Part shown: piece after piece, positions 47,258 to 57,585 of the stretch
Layout of the letters: each line of letters begins with the position of its first letter
Numbering within the stretch: position 1 is the stretch's first letter
Assembly (NCBI GenBank): GCA_946965045.2
Contig: OX337233.1
Coordinates: forward strand, 1,984,001 to 2,048,000
DNA from: Epithemia pelagica
Lineage: Eukaryota > Bacillariophyta > Bacillariophyceae > Surirellales > Surirellaceae
Length of the DNA: 64,000 bases
Reading direction: 5' to 3'
Notes under the pieces: model-generated
Database searches by the model: none
What the model saw: only the letters and a program-made list of their open reading frames with translations
Told to the model about the DNA's origin: nothing
Made by a program: the position numbers and the translations under genes

Positions 47258-47274
47258 TTGACTTCCAAACCCTG
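47258..47274 (-). repeat. right terminal inverted repeat of the hAT element
   Basis: Read inward: CAGGGTTTGGAAGTCAA. See left end. Confidence 0.93.
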
Positions 47275-47282
47275 ATAGTGAC
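47275..47282. repeat. right target-site duplication of the hAT element
   Basis: ATAGTGAC, as at 40656-40663. Confidence 0.96.
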
Positions 47283-47464
47283 CCATCTTTGTCGAGGCTC
47301 CAAAAAGCTAGGAATACTACCTATCAATACATATTGAGAAAAAAAAAGGAAAAAGAAAAGGATCTTCGGAAAAACCGCCCGATTTTCAACAGCACCTACA
47401 ACTGCCTACCGACAAGGAAGTGGCTCCCGAGCACCCGGCGGGTTTGGGTGCTACGTTCTCCCTT

Positions 47465-47524
47465 GAGGCCCTGCGTCCAGGGAATGTGTTTTCGAGGTCT
47501 GAAATCGAGTTTCGAGTTTTGAGG
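47465..47524 (+). repeat. dispersed repeat, copy 1 of an inverted pair
   Basis: About 60 bp (GAGGCCCTG through TCGAGTTTTGAGG), roughly 85-90% identical to the reverse complement of 48194-48253. It includes the GTCCAGGGAATGTGTTTT and GAAATCGAGTTTCGAG words. A shorter piece recurs at about 48066-48094. Confidence 0.8.
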
Positions 47525-48193
47525 TGGGGCTCTGTCCCTACCTTGAAACAACGATCTGGATGTACGTGTCCAGGTAAAAACTGTATTTTCGAGTTTCGAG
47601 TTTCGAGTTTTATTTTTCAATACTCGTGCACTCCCATGCTTCCCCCCTACCGGCGCATGAACGAGCACAACGGCAATTGACAATGACGACAAACAAATGT
47701 CGCTTGAGTACTCCTAATTCCTAATATCACATTGCATAACGGGAGAAGGTAGAATATTTGTAGAGCCCGTCCATGGAGCAGGATGCGGGCTTTGTTCCGT
47801 AACCATGTCATCTATGGAGAGATGAGAACTATTTGCTTTTGACAATTGACAGTGGTTGTGACCATTACTTCCATGGCAGCGACAGGTTAATAATACTTGC
47901 TTATTTTCTAGAGAAGCTCCTACTTATATCACATCAATCATTGTGCTACTATTGTCTATGATGGACAAGAGAGATTGCCTCGTTGTTGTTGTCGGAGAGA
48001 TCGAAATGAGAGACAGAGAGCCCGGCGGCTGAAAGGTGGGTTTTGTAGGAGCGCGTGGGGCTCTTTGCAAACCTCGAAACTCGAAACTCGATTTCAGAAT
48101 CTTGGCAAGGTCGTTGGGGGATTGCCAAGATTTGGGGGATTCGAGGTTGTGTTTTCGAGTTTTCAAGGGGACCATAACCACCTATTGGCTCAA

Positions 48194-48253
48194 CCTCGAA
48201 ACTCGAAACTCGATTTCAGAACTCAAAAACACATTCCCTGGACACAGGCCCTG
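48194..48253 (-). repeat. dispersed repeat, copy 2 of an inverted pair
   Basis: Reverse-complement partner of 47465-47524. Confidence 0.8.
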
Positions 48254-48740
48254 AGTAAATCCCCGGGAACTCCATCCCCTGACCCCGCTATCATTAACAG
48301 CCTAGGTAGCTTTGTCAGCTAAACCACTGCGGCAACACCACATCTCGGAAAATTATGCGTCCTAAACTTCCACTACAAACTGCAACACGGACCGAATGAC
48401 CGAGCCGTAATCTGGAGGAGAAACAACAACAACGTTCTGTCCCATTGCTGCTGTGTTGAAATTGCCTTAAAAGCTTGTTCCGTCTCGGATTGCACTACAG
48501 ATAGATTATCAACAAGCTAGCCTTTCTCGTCCTAGAGAGGTCGCGTCAATGTCCCAAAAGGCGAGGTTGTTCGTCCAAACATCATCCAAGATTTCGGGGA
48601 GGCAACGTGTTCTCGTAGGACAGAATTCAGGTCTCAGCGTATATCGACAACCGATTAGGCGTAAGAAAGTGCGCCGGTCAGTTGGATGGCACGTATCTTT
48701 AATTAATTTTGGTCCTGATGTCGGAAATCTGGTCCCGATC

Positions 48741-49055
48741 TCGGAATTCGGGTCGATCTCGTAATTCGGGCCAGATCTCGGAATTCGGGTCGATCTCGTA
48801 ATTCGGGCCAGATCTCGGAATTCGGGTCTTTACTCTGAAATAAAGAATACTTTTGTCGGAATTCGGGTCGATCTCGTAATTCGGGCCAGATCTCGGAATT
48901 CGGGTCGATCTCGTAATTCGGGCCAGATCTCGGAATTCGGGTCTTTACTCTGAAATAAAGAATACTTTTGTCGGAATTCGGGTCGATCTCGGAATTCGGG
49001 CCAGATCTCGGAATTCGGGCCAGATCTCGGAATTCGGGCCAGATCTCGGAATTTG
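48741..49055. repeat. higher-order tandem repeat (115-bp unit of ~18-bp monomers)
   Basis: Monomers alternate between TCTCGGAATTCGGGTCGA-like and TCTCGTAATTCGGGCCAGA-like forms. They are built into an exact 115-bp unit, 48741-48855 and 48856-48970, each ending in an AT-rich tail CTCTGAAATAAAGAATAC. A third, diverged copy starts at 48971. The two full units look identical. Confidence 0.92.
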
Positions 49056-49702
49056 GTCTTTCCGTTGAACGGTTTTCAAGTTGCCATGCCTGCTTGCAAT
49101 ATCCTGTTTGACAGGTCAACTCGGCTCTCTAATGACTAGATAGCTAGGAGTACTATTAACCATTATCGAAATTCAGGGTTTTAGCTATGGAATGGGAACA
49201 CTATCTACTTCAAGGAATGATTAACTAGGATAGGTTGTGCTATGGCTTTTGTCTGACTTCTTGTCCGGACTCGACAGGTCATTGGCAAATCTCTTGGCAG
49301 CCTCTCGTCCGAGACGGGACCAGCTTTTAAGGCAATTTCGTGGCAGTTGTTCCGTCCGTCCTCGTGTGGTTCGAACCAACACACACACACACACTACCTA
49401 GTGCCGCCAAACTGGTGTTGGAACTGCGCCGTGTCTCACATTCATGCACATGTCCTGCCGCCCCAAAGGACCTGGGGGTCGTCCTCCTCACTGTAGAGTC
49501 ATGACGACGACAACCTCTAGGAACAAGATACGCCACATTGGACGGTTTGGACCATTCTAGACCGGAACCGTCGTTGACAGGATTCCGCAAATTACTACAA
49601 ATCATATATTCTACATCCTTTGCTTCCGGCAAGGATCAGCGGTATTGTGAAAATGTCAACAAACTGCATCCTGGTTCAAGACGATAAAACCCCAAGGACG
49701 CT

Positions 49703-50761
49703 CTACGACGAAATTGGTTCGGTCGCAGAAGTACTAGTACTACTACAAGCACGGGGAAGGACCGTCCAGGATCGTACCAATTGAACCATGGGTCCCGTCA
49801 TTCCCCCCAAGGACGATTTGGTGGTGGTGGTTGTTGCAAGACGACTTGTCCTCCTGGTGGTGGTGGTTGTCGTCTCTACTGTAGCAAAGGTGTCGAGGGT
49901 CGCCTCTTCCAACCACAAGGAATCGTCTTCCAGGTCATAGTCATCCACACCACCACCACAGACGCAGGGCATTTCGTGTTCCGCCACAATGGAAAAGGAG
50001 GCATCGTCGTCCTCCCACCATTGGAGTGGTGTGACACGACGACGACGACCCTTGGTGTGAGACTCTTCCTTCTTCTTCTCCGTCTTGTCGTCGTCGTCGT
50101 GGTTGTCGTCTTGCAGAGAGGGACGGTTCCTCCGAGACGAAGAAGAAGACGACATCGAATAACGATTGGACTCTGGGTCCTGTTGGGCTGTCTCACGGTG
50201 CATCTTGGTGGGTGTCACTGGAATCACCGCATCGGATTGGAGCAACCGGCGGCGATGCTTGTTCCACAATGATGACATGCGTTGAACCCATCCATGGTGA
50301 ACACTCGTCGTCGCACCACTCGGTGCCCGAGTCTCGACGACGACCGTCGTCTTCTTTTTCTTGTTCTTGTTGGGGTCGTGGTGGGCCACGGGACATTGTC
50401 GTGGTGGTTGGTCCAGTCGTTGGGGGGTCGTCCGAGCCGAGCTACTTGGAGTTGTGGTTGTTGTGGTCCTTGTACTCATGACATGGACTCGAAGAAAGGG
50501 ACTCTTGTTGTTGCTGCTGCTGCTGGTGGTGGTGACCCCCTGGTTCTTGTGACGACCGGCCTTGGGGGACAATGGTGGGGAGTGGGACGACACCAATGGC
50601 TCCTTGTTCTTCTTCTTGTGGTGGTGGTTCTTTTTGGGAGGAGCCGCATCGTTGTTGGAGACAATTCGGACATGGACCGTGGGTGTCAAGGCAATGACCG
50701 TCGAGTCCGAGGAAGAAGGTGATACCATGTTTGTGGTTGTGGATGGATGGTGGTGCCACAA
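49703..50761 (-). CDS. unknown low-complexity basic protein
   Basis: 352 aa, no family recognised. Almost all of it is Ser/Thr/Lys/Arg/His-rich and disordered, with acidic (DDDDK) and Thr runs. The few ordered-looking pieces are VHHGWVQRMSSLWNKHRRRL and VTPLQWWEDDDASFSIVAEH plus a C-terminal LEEATLDTFATVE. The length of the open frame could partly be a by-product of trinucleotide-rich sequence. A further minus-strand frame upstream (51028-50780, MEPFNQLLTLQYVVQQVQNH) might be an earlier exon. Confidence 0.45.
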   Translation of the reverse strand: MWHHHPSTTTNMVSPSSSDSTVIALTPTVHVRIVSNNDAAPPKKNHHHKKKNKEPLVSSHSPPLSPKAGRHKNQGVTTTSSSSNNKSPFLRVHVMSTRTTTTTTPSSSARTTPQRLDQPPRQCPVAHHDPNKNKKKKTTVVVETRAPSGATTSVHHGWVQRMSSLWNKHRRRLLQSDAVIPVTPTKMHRETAQQDPESNRYSMSSSSSSRRNRPSLQDDNHDDDDKTEKKKEESHTKGRRRRVTPLQWWEDDDASFSIVAEHEMPCVCGGGVDDYDLEDDSLWLEEATLDTFATVETTTTTTRRTSRLATTTTTKSSLGGMTGPMVQLVRSWTVLPRACSSTSTSATEPISS

Positions 50762-51529
50762 TCAATGGAATGAGAGGCACTAGTATTTCCTCGGTTGTGT
50801 GGTGCTGGTGTTCTGGAACCAAGAGACGCAAATCTGGCGAGTCGTTGGACTGTGTTGTGCTTCAAGGAGCACGTCAAGGAGCACCATTACCAATCGTGAT
50901 TTCACAACCAATCGTGCCCCTCTGCCGTTGCGGCCTTGATTGTGATCGTGGTTTTGGACTTGTTGGACAACATACTGGAGTGTCAACAACTGGTTAAACG
51001 GTTCCATTGTCTCAAAACTAAAGGGCAACGGATCTGCAGGATCCTACATCCTACGTATAGCTACTACTCCTACTCGTATAACATACTCCTATTATGTGTA
51101 GAGCTATGCAACATGGGTAGATCTTCTCCCCCAAAGTTTGGCCGTTTGATCAGTCCGTCCTGCTCGGCATGTGAGGAGTGAGACGCGCAGGATCCCCTTG
51201 CGCGCGAGCCATGCAACACTTCTACAGTAGTATTGATTCATATACAGAAACTGAAATTCCGCGCCCAAAAGATCGTCTCTGCAGGCATGCGCGCGGCGGG
51301 CGAAATCGCATCGATCCACACCCACCGCCATGAGCCATGAGAGGCAAAAAGTCTCGGTTCCTTCGCCCCGCTTCATCATCAGAGAGCCTATCCTCCAAGA
51401 CAACCGATTGCCGAGACAACGTTGAAGGAAAAGACAAGCCAAAAAAGCGTGTTGAAGTGGTGAGACTGTCTGTCATATAGACACCAAACGAAACCAACAG
51501 GAGCACACGAGAACGAATCGACAGTCAGT
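50762..51529. promoter_or_regulatory. divergent upstream region of MCM5
   Basis: Apart from the possible exon noted for the minus-strand gene, no coding signal. It should contain the MCM5 promoter. Confidence 0.4.
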
Positions 51530-53889
51530 ATGGATTTTGATTCGACTCGATTGTATTATTCCCATCAACAATTGCAACCCGTCTCGCCGAATGACGACGA
51601 CGGCAACCACCAATCCCAAACCAACAACAATAATGATTCGGAAGATACGGCCGACATTGATTTGCCTTCGTGTCAACGTCACTTTCGAGAATTTTTGCGT
51701 ACGTTCTGGGAGTCCTCCCTGCCGAGTGATGGTTTGTGTTTTCTCATGGATTGTGCTTGTCTTGTGGTTCTTGTTATTTTCGGATTGCGTGCAGGCAATT
51801 ATCGGTTAGGTCCTCGGTACATTTATCGCGATCGATTGTTGCGGTTGCATCGTCGTCGCGGTCGTCACGGCAACACTACGAGTAGTAGTAGTAGTAGTAT
51901 GGTGGTGGATTTGAGTCACTTGGGCGATTACGACAGCGCCTTGTTGGGATTGGTCTTGCATCAACCGGCCGCCGTGTTGCCCACCTTGGAACAGGCGGCC
52001 CATCAAGCCCTGCAATCCCTCCTCTATCAGCAGCAGCAACAGCAGGAATCACAACCACAAGAAGAAGAAGATCCACAGGACCAAGCCCGTCCGGACGCAC
52101 AAGACGGTTCGATTCAACTCTTGTGGATGGGTCATTTGCGGTCCACGCCCCTTCGGCAGATTCAATCCCATCACATGGGTCGTCTCGTATCCTGTCCCGG
52201 CATTGTCGTGAGTACCAGTCCGGTCCGCAATCGCGCCGTGCGACTCTTGGTCCGATGCAGTCGTTGTCACGACGAACAAGTCGTCTCGGCCACGGCCGAT
52301 GGAGGCGGCGACTTGTATGGGTCCATGGCCTTGCCAGCCGCCTGTCGCAGTGTCACCACGGCCGCGGGAGCTACCCTGGACGGCAACACCAACAACAATA
52401 ACACTACCAACGACTGTGGTCGGTATCCCTACGCGGTCGTCCCGGACGAATCCGACTTTTGCGATCAACAAACGCTCAAATTGCAAGAAGCCCCGGAAAC
52501 GGTTCCCACGGGAGAATTGCCACGGTCCGTCTTGGTGACGGTCGATCGAGCCTTGGTCGATGTCGCGCCGCCCGGAACGCGCGTCACGGTGGTGGCCATT
52601 CCCACCTTGGCGGGTGGCGGCGGCAACAACAACAACAATAAGGGCAGCGCCGCTGCCAAATCGGTCTACTTGCGGGTGGTGGGCCTGGTCCAAGCCGAGG
52701 ACCCCACGTCCACGTCGTCGTCGCGGAGTAGTTCCGCCACCTCGTTGGCCGCCTCCTTTCCCCCCGCCCAAGAAGAAGCCTTTCGGGCCCTGAGTCAACG
52801 GGCCGACATTTACGACATTTTGACGCGGTCCATGGCGCCCAACATTTCCGGAAGTTATACGGTGGATATCAAAAAGGCCTTGGTTTGCCAATTAATGGGC
52901 GGCGTCTCCAAACACTTGCCCGACGGCGTCCGGTTGCGCGGCGACATTAATGTCTTGTTGCTGGGCGATCCCAGTATGGCCAAGTCCCAATTTTTGAAAT
53001 TTGTCAGCAAGGTGGCCCCCGTGGGCATTTACACGTCCGGCAAGGGTTCGTCGGCTGCCGGATTGACGGCCAGTGTCGTGCGGGATTCCAAGGGAGAATT
53101 CTATTTGGAAGGCGGCGCCCTCGTCTTGGCCGATGGCGGTGTCGTGTGCGTCGACGAATTTGACAAGATGCGACCCAACGATCGAGTTGCCATTCACGAA
53201 GCCATGGAACAACAAACCATTAGTGTCGCCAAGGCGGGCATTACCACCGTCTTGCACAGTCGCGCCAGTGTCTTGGCGGCCGCCAATCCCGTCTTTGGAC
53301 GGTACGATGACCTCAAGGCGGCCCATGAAAACATTGACCTCATGACCACCATTTTGTCACGATTCGATGTCATTTTTCTCGTCCGAGATGTCCGCGATGA
53401 AGAACGGGACAAGGCCATTTGTCAACATGTCATGGGCGTGCACATGGACGCGGCCAGTGACACTGCCATGGGACGAGGAGGAGGAGGACGCTCGGCGCTC
53501 GGCAATGGAACCGCCGCCACTGGCAATGCTGGCCCACCCAATGTCTTTGCGCATAATCTGACGGCACCCAATGATCCAACGGGAAGGTACGTACGGTAGA
53601 CTCCTTCTCTTGTGATGTGCTTGCAACACGTCTTGTCCTGGTGTGTGTGTGTGCTGGTTCTCAACATTGATTGTCTTTTTTTCTGTATGATCAGCTCCTT
53701 GACATCGGCCACTCCGGAAGCCATTGCCGAAAATGCCATGCATGTGGCGGTCACGGGACAAGGCGAATTGGATGTGGCGACCCTCAAAAAGTACATTCAA
53801 TATTGCAAGTTGCGATGTCGTCCGCAATTGACGGCCGACGCCGGTCAGGTGTTGGAAAGTCACTATGTGCAAATTCGCAATCAAGTGCG

Positions 53890-53924
<35 letters not shown>

Positions 53925-54406
53925 CCTCGGAATCCACAAGCACGGGGGGCAAACGGTCTTGGGATGCCGCCACGTCCTCCTCCGCGCAGTCCACCATTCC
54001 CATTACCGTTCGACAATTGGAAGCCTTGGTTCGATTGTCGGAATCCTTGGCCCGTATGCGCTTGGACGATGAAGTTCGACGGGAAGATGTCATGGAAGCC
54101 TTGCGTCTGTTTCGGGTCAGTACCTTGGCCGCGCAGGCCACGGATCAATCTCGATCGTCGTCGTCCTCGGGCACAAGTATGGGCACTGCGGCGGCTCCCA
54201 TGGACCGATTGGAATTGGATCGGACCGAATCCTTTTTGCAAAGTCGCTTGACTGTGGGTCAGACGGTCAACAAACAACGCTTGTTGGAAGAAGCGTCCGC
54301 CCAAGGATTTCATGCCCTCGTCGTGGCTCGGGCCTTGCACATTTGGACGCAACGGGGTCATGTATTGGAACGACATCAAGGCAAACTCTTGAAACGAGTC
54401 AAGTAA
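51530..54406 (+). CDS. MCM5: DNA replication licensing helicase subunit MCM5
   Basis: Three exons: 51530-51725, 51795-53586, 53695-54406 (899 aa). Intron 1 is 69 bp and in frame; its removal gives FWESSLPS|NYRLGPRYIYRDRL. Intron 2 is 108 bp and gives DPTGS|SLTSATPE. Conserved features: LVSCPGIVVSTSPVRNRAVR, QTLKLQEAPETVPTGELPR, Walker A GDPSMAKSQFLKF, GIYTSGKGSSAAGLTASV, Walker B CVDEFDKMRPNDRVAIHEAM, and arginine finger ILSRFD. The C-terminal PITVRQLEALVRLSESLARM is typical of MCM5. MCM5 is one of six subunits of the replicative helicase ring. Compared with animals it has Gln, Asn and Ser inserts, including a poly-Gln run at 53891-53922. Confidence 0.96.
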
Positions 54407-54660
54407 TCGAATCGAGTAAAGACGGTGTTTGGATAATTCAATAATAAGACAGAGAACTAGGGTCAAAAGGGAACAGTTTTCATTTAATTCACCTCTACTT
54501 GAGAGACAAACAAGTCGTTGTCATTAGCAGGCATTCTTCGCTCCTCCAACCCTATTAGCTCACACATGCACATATTCATTGAAATCGATACTCAACAAGT
54601 GATCCTTATAGTCCACCTTGTGTCTTTCATGTGTTCCTTCGACAACTTGTCTTGATTCTT

Positions 54661-54776
54661 GATAGTTTGCTATTCGTTTATAGTATCCTAGGCGGCATCG
54701 GCATCGGCATCGGCAGTGGTACGTGATAGTTTGCTATATTCGTTTATAGTATACTAGGCGGCATCGGCAGTGGTAC
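54661..54776. repeat. tandem duplication of the hotdog gene 3' end
   Basis: Copy 1 (54661-54724) and copy 2 (54725-54776) share GATAGTTTGCTAT, TTCGTTTATAGTAT and CTAGGCGGCATCGGC. Copy 1 has two extra GGCATC hexamers. Copy 2 contains the stop codon and last codons of the gene; copy 1 repeats that sequence downstream. Confidence 0.85.
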
Positions 54777-55368
54777 CTGTATGGTTGTGGTTCGCGGAAG
54801 ACGAACTGCTTGTTGCTGTTGTCGTCGTCGTTGTTGCAGTAGAAGTAGGGGTTGTCTGTTGTTTGCGTTGTTTGGGGACCCATGCCCACAACAGTTCGGC
54901 TTGAATGGGTTCTTGTCCTGATTCATCGTGTACGTGAACCGGTATAAGGACATTGCCCTTGTCTTGGGACCAAATCCGTTCTTGATCGGCTGGCTGGATC
55001 CAGGCATGGGCCGTGACGTTGCCTTGACACCGTCGCACAAAGTTGATCTTCATTTGTTGCAACAAGGGAATTTTGGAATCGGGGACATTCATTCCCACCA
55101 CCATGCCGGTGGCACTTTCGGCTGCCAAGGCCATGCTACAAGCATGCAACCCACCAATGTGATTTTGAATGTTTCGACGATTGGCCAAGGTCACGTGTGA
55201 TTCGCAATGGGACAATTGATCGACCCGCAATCCGGCCGTCCCCGCCAACCGAACTTGGTAATTAAACAAACACGTATATCCCCAGGCATGCCAGGTCGTT
55301 GGTAAGTATTTTTCCACCATTTGGACGGCCTTGGCCATGCGATTCAGTTTGGTGATGGGCGATGACAT
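54754..55368 (-). CDS. hotdog-fold (DUF4442/PaaI-like) thioesterase-like protein
   Basis: 204 aa from MSSPITKLNRM at 55368; an in-frame Met at 55446 would add 26 residues. The hotdog core is recognisable: VTLANRRNIQNHIGGLHACS (central helix region with the N..N..GG pattern), ALAAESATGMVVGM, and strands MKINFVRRCQGNVTAHAWI. The family includes acyl-CoA thioesterases and many uncharacterised members. The last ~35 residues are Thr/Ser-rich and poorly conserved, ending at the duplicated segment. Confidence 0.75.
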   Translation of the reverse strand: MSSPITKLNRMAKAVQMVEKYLPTTWHAWGYTCLFNYQVRLAGTAGLRVDQLSHCESHVTLANRRNIQNHIGGLHACSMALAAESATGMVVGMNVPDSKIPLLQQMKINFVRRCQGNVTAHAWIQPADQERIWSQDKGNVLIPVHVHDESGQEPIQAELLWAWVPKQRKQQTTPTSTATTTTTTATSSSSSANHNHTGTTADAA

Positions 55369-55808
55369 GGCTACTTGGGAGAGGAAGGATGAAGGATCCA
55401 AAGTGATGAACAGTGAGAAGAGGGCGTTATGATTCGGCTGTTGCAAAACCTTTTTCGACTCGTCGAATGTCGAATATTGTTCCTGTGAGATTTGTTCAAC
55501 AAGGAATAGGGAATACTAGCAATGCATATAGGCCTTTATTCATCAAACGGAATGGTTTGTGATGATGGGGGGTGACCATAGTCGCTGACACCTCCGTTCA
55601 TGACGGCGTGTCGTCTGAAATCTTTTTCATTTTGGAGTTCGCAATCCACTCCATTCAGGTTCCTAGAAGGAGCCCCATCGCGTATCCATCGGTCGCGGCG
55701 TTCCCACCTCCACTCTGCATTACATTCATTGGTCTATGCCAATCTGGTTACCACACCATCAGCATCATAGCATACCTCCTCCTTCTCCTACATCCACGAC
55801 GATAAATC
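55369..55808. other. spacer between divergent genes
   Basis: No gene recognised; should carry promoters of the hotdog gene and the coiled-coil gene. Confidence 0.4.
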
Positions 55809-56369
55809 ATGTCGAACAAGAATTCTCTTGGAGTGGTCCCAACTGCCAAATTCTCCGCCATTGTGATTCAATCCTCCAAAGATGCCGCCGGTGAGTGAGA
55901 ATGAATGGCAGCAACCCACCCTCCCATATGCTTGAAGCACTTCTTGATGTCTCACTTGTTTGTTGTTGCGGTGTGATTTTCGACTGCTCTGTTCTTTCAT
56001 GACAATCAATGCCTCACGTTTCCTCTGGCAACAACAGCTCCCTCAATGACATCAACCACAACAACAACAGCCTCTTTGTCCTCCAAGGAATTGGACGCTC
56101 GTATAACAGCATTGGAACAGGGTCGTCACTATGATGCAACGCAAACGGCGGTCCAACAAGTCCAATGGGAGTGCTTGCAAACCTTGAGACGAGTTCGCCA
56201 AGAACTTGCCGCCGAAAGTGGATCATCCACAACAGTGTCCAATCCACAAGTGGAAACTCAATTGCAACAAGACAATCAACAATTAACAGCCAAGGTCGCC
56301 AAATTGGAATATCGAATCAGTCACATGCTCACTTCTCTGGAACGCTTGTACGAGGCCAATCAAAAGTAA
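55809..56369 (+). CDS. small coiled-coil protein
   Basis: Two exons, 55809-55890 and 56038-56369, 137 aa, with a 147-bp intron (GTGAGT...CAACAG). The joined start is MSNKNSLGVVPTAKFSAIV, then a Thr-rich linker. The rest is heptad-like helix (QQVQWECLQTLRRVRQELAA and QQLTAKVAKLEYRISHMLTS). No family assigned; possibly a subunit of a larger complex. The exon join restores the frame and uses standard splice signals. Confidence 0.65.
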
Positions 56370-56727
56370 TAACTTCCATGCGATTCAGGGTGTACGGGTC
56401 TCTTCTCCCAATGGTCGATATCAATGGTTGCAATCCAACATACAGTAGGCCAGTTGCAGATGCAACTGATTCGAGATTGAACGGCTGTTTCTAACTCCTA
56501 GAAAATAACGAGGGTTTATAGTTCGGTATTAGAATGAAACCAGAAAATGTTCATGCTACCACGTTGAGCTCGACAAGCGCGAGCGGGTCTTCACTCGAAG
56601 AAAAAGCAACGTCTCTTGGTTGACGGCTGTCATCAACAAAAGGTCCATGAGACAACGATCCAAGAGCATTCATTTCACTTCTAACCTGATGATTTCGGAC
56701 GCAAACAAAGCAACAAAAGTACGTTCT
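56370..56727. other. spacer, convergent 3' ends
   Basis: No gene recognised. Confidence 0.4.
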
Positions 56728-57585
56728 TTACAATTGCTTTTGTTGCAATGCCAATAATTGTTGCACGATGGGCAACAGGTTTTGAATCGAGGCTTGCAAG
56801 GTAGACAAGGCCAAGGTTTGCGTGTCGACAATCTGATCCGAAGTGGTGGCGCTGCTCATGAAAATTGGCGAAACCGGCGTTGCCAAGGGAACACCGCTGG
56901 ATGAATAGGGAGTGGATCCTTGTTGATAAATCAGGGACAACATGCGCTGCGTACGATCGACGTGATGCTTCAAGGGCAATTCCAATGCAGACGACATTTG
57001 AAGACGATCGTGCGAAACACTGTCCATGTCACCCGCTGCTAGTTTCCCACGATTCCATACAAATGGTGCGGATGATGGACCCGCATTAAAAGATTTCGAT
57101 GGCCCACTTCTGGAAATGGCTTCTTTCTCATTTTCGAGTGGCGCGGTTGAGGCCTTGGTGTTATCTTCATTTTTGCCCTTGCTGCCACTAATCTCGGTCA
57201 AAATATCCACAAGTTTCTCCATTTCCTGTCGATGTTCTTGTACCATCGACAATGCGTCCAAGAGTTGGTCCATTTCCTTATGAATCACATCGGATTGTTG
57301 TTGCCAAGGTGACAACAGTGTAGATTCTGGATAAAATTTATAGGACGTCGAATTGTGACTGGAAACGGCATTTTGTACGGCCGTCAATGAGTTGCAATAA
57401 TTCAAGGTCACATCATATTGTTGCTCCAACAACCCAAGCAAGGTTTGCAAAATCTTTTGGGTATTCCATTCCAAAGACGGACTTTCCTCTTTTAGACCTC
57501 TTGCTGTACCTGTGGTATGGTTGTTGTTGTTATTGTTGTCAACTATGTCGTCTTGTTGGTGTTGGTTCATATGTTGCGTGTTCAT
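56728..57585 (-). CDS. unknown helical, coiled-coil protein
   Basis: 285 aa. Asn/Gln/His-rich start, then helical segments (QKILQTLLGLLEQQYDVTLN; MDQLLDALSMVQEHRQEMEK) and a C-terminal helix (ALSTLQASIQNLLPIVQQLL). A Ser/Pro linker separates them. It recalls Mediator-type helical subunits in general character, but I cannot assign a family. Uninterrupted frame. Confidence 0.6.
   Translation of the reverse strand: MNTQHMNQHQQDDIVDNNNNNNHTTGTARGLKEESPSLEWNTQKILQTLLGLLEQQYDVTLNYCNSLTAVQNAVSSHNSTSYKFYPESTLLSPWQQQSDVIHKEMDQLLDALSMVQEHRQEMEKLVDILTEISGSKGKNEDNTKASTAPLENEKEAISRSGPSKSFNAGPSSAPFVWNRGKLAAGDMDSVSHDRLQMSSALELPLKHHVDRTQRMLSLIYQQGSTPYSSSGVPLATPVSPIFMSSATTSDQIVDTQTLALSTLQASIQNLLPIVQQLLALQQKQL

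Larger units (their letters stand above)
40664..47274. mobile_element. intact hAT transposon carrying a DNA glycosylase gene
   Basis: 6611 bp. The ends are imperfect inverted repeats beginning CAGGGTATAGAAGTCAA (left) and CAGGGTTTGGAAGTCAA (right, read inward), 15 of 17 identical. CAGGG ends are typical of hAT. A perfect 8-bp duplication ATAGTGAC flanks it. Inside each end lie arrays of TGACTTGACTTTA/TAAAGTCA subterminal repeats. It contains two intact convergent genes: an HhH-GPD glycosylase (+, 41078-42892) and a hAT transposase (-, 46933-43052), whose stops are 159 bp apart. Nothing looks degraded, so this may be an autonomous copy. Confidence 0.96.
47283..49702. other. repeat-rich, gene-poor region
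   Basis: No convincing gene in 2.4 kb. Before the hAT insertion its left part was the upstream region of the DNA polymerase gene. It contains an inverted repeat pair (47465-47524 / 48194-48253), CGAGTTTCGAGTTT runs near 47590 and 48075, a higher-order satellite (48741-49055) and a short (CA)n run near 49379-49394. Confidence 0.6.

Noticed and set aside
48741-49055. CRISPR-like regular array
   Set aside because: Repeats are contiguous with no unique spacers, and the window is eukaryotic. It is a satellite.
48703-49119. 138-codon minus-strand open frame
   Set aside because: Entirely made of the tandem satellite; the encoded repeats (PNSEIWPEFRD) simply mirror the DNA repeat.
52049-54466. Long minus-strand open frames (280 and 369 codons)
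   Set aside because: Shadows of MCM5, favoured by GC-rich and trinucleotide-rich coding sequence.
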